Below, piece after piece: positions 47,296-49,029 of a stretch of DNA of 49,029 nt. Position numbers and translations under genes: made by a program. Positions within the stretch are counted from its first letter, which is position 1; every line of letters starts with the position of its first letter. The notes below the pieces were generated by a model. It did not search any database. It was not told where the DNA came from and saw only the letters and a list, made by a program, of their open reading frames with translations. Source of the stretch: Blastococcus sp. (GTDB lineage Bacteria > Actinomycetota > Actinomycetes > Mycobacteriales > Geodermatophilaceae); the NCBI GenBank assembly GCA_025465355.1, contig JAODNN010000135.1:1-49029 (forward strand). Direction: 5' to 3'.

Positions 47296-49029
47296 ATGGA
47301 CACGAAGATGAGGCGACGGGCGTCCACCGCCGGGCTCTCGTTCGGCGTGGCACGAAGCCGTTCTGCCGGCCCCGCGCGCCGCATCATGACGATCGCCACG
47401 GCGACCGCGCTCGCCGTAGGGGCGACCGGCACCGTGGCGGCGCAGGCAGCAACGGCGTCGTCCGCCGACAGGGTCGCGGTCATCGTCCGGGAACTCCCCG
47501 GGTCGGGCGACGCCGCCGAGCGGGCGGTGTCGGCCGTGGGCGGGACCGTGGAGCGGCCGCTCCACATCATCAACGGGTTCACCGCCTCGGTGCCGGCCGA
47601 CAGGCTGATCGCGCTGCGGTCGACACCCGGCGTGTTCAAGGTCTCCGAGGACGCCGGGTTGACGCTGGCCGACGCCGACGTCAGCGGGCAGGTCGCCCAG
47701 GCGGGGTCGCTCTACACCCTGGCCAACCAGGTGACCGGCGCGGCGGACATGTGGAACGCCGGTGCCACCGGCAAGGGCGTCGACGTCGCCTTGATCGACT
47801 CGGGGGTGGTCCCGGTCGAGGGTCTGACGGCCCCCGGCAAGGTCGTCAACGGACCGGACCTGACGCCGGAAACGGGAACGCAGGCCAAGAACCTGGACAC
47901 CTTCGGGCACGGCACAGCCATGGCGGGGATCATCGCCGGGCGAGACTCCGCGGCCGCGGCGCCGTACGCAGGGAACGCCTCCGACTTCGTCGGGATGGCA
48001 CCGGACGCCCGCATCGTCAGCATCAAGGTGGCCGACGCCCAGGGCCAGACCGACGTCTCCCAGGCGATCGCCGCGATCGACTGGGTGGTCTCGAACGGCC
48101 GGAAGAACGGGCTGAACGTCCGCGTGCTGAACCTCTCCTTCGGCACCGACGGCGTCCAGAGCTACCGGCTCGACCCGTTGGCCTACGCGGCCGAGCAGGC
48201 CTGGCACGCCGGGGTGGTCGTCGTGGTCTCCGCGGGTAACCAGGGGAACACCACCGGTCGGCTGGACAACCCGGCCTTCGACCCGTACCTGCTCGCGGTC
48301 GGCAGCGACAACGCCAACGGCACGGCCACCACGGCTGACGACGTCGTCTCGTCGTTCTCCAACGGCGGTGACGGCGTCCGGAACCCCGACATCGTCGCCC
48401 CGGGAGACCACGTCGTCAGCCTGCGGGATCCGGGGTCCTACCTGGACGCCCAGTACCCGGCCGCCCGCATCGGGGACCGGCTGTTCCGCGGCAGCGGCAC
48501 CTCGCAGGCCGCCGCCGTGGTCTCCGGGGCCGCGGCCCTGCTGCTCTCGGAGCGCCCGTCCCTGACGCCTGACCAGGTGAAGGCGCTGCTGACCAGCACG
48601 GCGCAGGCGCTGCCCGGCGCGGCGGCCACGCTGCAGGGCCACGGCCTGATCGACCTGGCCGCCGCCCGCACCGCGCCGACGCCGACCGATGCCACCCAGA
48701 ACTGGCCGCGGTCGACCGGTCTCGGATCGCTGGAAGCCGCCCGTGGCTCGATCCACGTCGTCGCCAACGGCAAGCAGGTCACCGGCGAGTTCGACGTGAA
48801 CGGTCGGGCCTTCGACGCGGCCAGGGTCGCGGACGGGATCCGGAACCGCACCAACTGGTCGGGGGCCCGCTGGGGCGGGACCGACTGGTCGAGCCTCCGC
48901 TGGGGCAGCCTCCGCTGGGGCGGGGTCGACTACTCCAGCCTCCGCTGGGGCGGGGTCGACTACTCCAGCCTCCGCTGGGGCGGGGTCGACTACTCCAGCC
49001 TCCGCTGGGGCAGCCTCCGCTGGGGCAGC
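47296..49029 (+). CDS. Secreted S8-family (subtilisin-like) serine peptidase, 3' end beyond window
   Basis: Exported peptidase; 578 residues lie in the window and the gene continues. A long signal region has a basic N-terminus and a hydrophobic core at about 31-50. Residues about 58-125 resemble an I9-type propeptide. The catalytic triad is Asp168 (ALIDSG), His205 (FGHGTAMAG) and Ser403 (RGSGTSQAAA), with oxyanion Asn315 (SAGNQG). After a linker containing GSIHVVANGKQVTGEFD, from about residue 523 the sequence becomes Trp-rich repeats (NWSGARWGGTDWSSLRWGS, then GGVDYSSLRW three times, then GSLRWGS) up to the edge. GAAAGGG precedes ATG 47296. The tail could bind the cell wall or the protein itself; its role is unknown. 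Confidence 0.93.
   Translation, partial: MDTKMRRRASTAGLSFGVARSRSAGPARRIMTIATATALAVGATGTVAAQAATASSADRVAVIVRELPGSGDAAERAVSAVGGTVERPLHIINGFTASVPADRLIALRSTPGVFKVSEDAGLTLADADVSGQVAQAGSLYTLANQVTGAADMWNAGATGKGVDVALIDSGVVPVEGLTAPGKVVNGPDLTPETGTQAKNLDTFGHGTAMAGIIAGRDSAAAAPYAGNASDFVGMAPDARIVSIKVADAQGQTDVSQAIAAIDWVVSNGRKNGLNVRVLNLSFGTDGVQSYRLDPLAYAAEQAWHAGVVVVVSAGNQGNTTGRLDNPAFDPYLLAVGSDNANGTATTADDVVSSFSNGGDGVRNPDIVAPGDHVVSLRDPGSYLDAQYPAARIGDRLFRGSGTSQAAAVVSGAAALLLSERPSLTPDQVKALLTSTAQALPGAAATLQGHGLIDLAAARTAPTPTDATQNWPRSTGLGSLEAARGSIHVVANGKQVTGEFDVNGRAFDAARVADGIRNRTNWSGARWGGTDWSSLRWGSLRWGGVDYSSLRWGGVDYSSLRWGGVDYSSLRWGSLRWGS
48919..49008 (+). repeat. 30-bp tandem repeats encoding GGVDYSSLRW
   Basis: Three essentially identical 30-bp units (48919-48948, 48949-48978, 48979-49008) within the subtilase gene, flanked by shorter GSLRW and GGTDWSSLRW variants from about 48862 to the edge. 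DNA identity between units suggests recent expansion by slippage or recombination. Confidence 0.85.

Noticed and set aside
1-49029. tRNA, rRNA and CRISPR loci
   Set aside because: I looked for cloverleaf-like T-loop sequences, rRNA cores and spaced repeats and saw none; a covariance-model scan would be needed to exclude small RNAs.

Overview
This is a very GC-rich, gene-dense stretch with GTG and TTG starts, ATGA/GTGA gene overlaps and sparse Shine-Dalgarno sites, which points to a high-GC actinobacterium. The S8 peptidase with a Trp-rich tandem tail, the LCP and sortase remnants and the mix of regulators suggest Geodermatophilaceae (Blastococcus, Geodermatophilus or Modestobacter), but the family assignment is an inference. 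No rRNA, tRNA or CRISPR array was seen.

Layout. (1) 1-4.6 kb: a metal-efflux module, an ArsR repressor overlapping a P1B-4-type ATPase that runs off the left edge, then a CaCA-family cation exchanger. (2) 4-9.2 kb: a decayed stretch with a frame-broken hypothetical gene, a C-terminal LCP (LytR_C) fragment with a stop codon, a secreted LamG protein, a small secreted protein very rich in Trp/Tyr/His, IS5-like transposase debris and an intact LysR regulator. (3) 9.3-16.8 kb: mostly single genes, namely a frame-shifted PP2C-like gene, a GNAT acetyltransferase, a flavin monooxygenase, a CelD/FemAB-like acyltransferase, a sulfotransferase-like protein and an NmrA-like reductase, ending in a dead sortase locus.

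(4) 16.9-24.9 kb: a sugar-uptake island. A minus-strand operon encodes a lipoprotein binding protein, a single-domain ATPase, a permease, a zinc alcohol dehydrogenase, a HutC-type GntR regulator and a SIS-domain sugar-phosphate enzyme. A divergent pair encodes an SDR and an aldose 1-epimerase. Their shared intergenic region holds three GGTC-N2-GACC-like boxes that look like the GntR operators. (5) 25-29.2 kb: a polysaccharide-pyruvyl-transferase-family protein, a right-handed beta-helix protein without signal peptide and a LacI regulator.

(6) 29.2-42.4 kb: an amide/amino-compound island. A polar amino-acid-type ABC importer with a class I glutamine-amidotransferase-like protein reads rightward. 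Converging on it is a nine-gene minus-strand block: a small unknown protein, a LIV/HAAT-type binding protein, LivH-, LivM-, LivG- and LivF-like proteins, an amidohydrolase, a nitrilase-superfamily amidase and a second amidohydrolase. It starts at a TetR gene with two perfect 14-bp palindromes in the shared promoter region. Two importers plus four C-N-bond enzymes suggest uptake and hydrolysis of amide-containing compounds whose identity the sequence does not give. (7) 42.5-49 kb: a triple-PAS histidine kinase preceded by a 46-codon ORF, a PAS-PAS-GGDEF-EAL protein with all signature motifs, and a secreted subtilase whose C-terminus dissolves into Trp-rich decapeptide repeats at the right edge.
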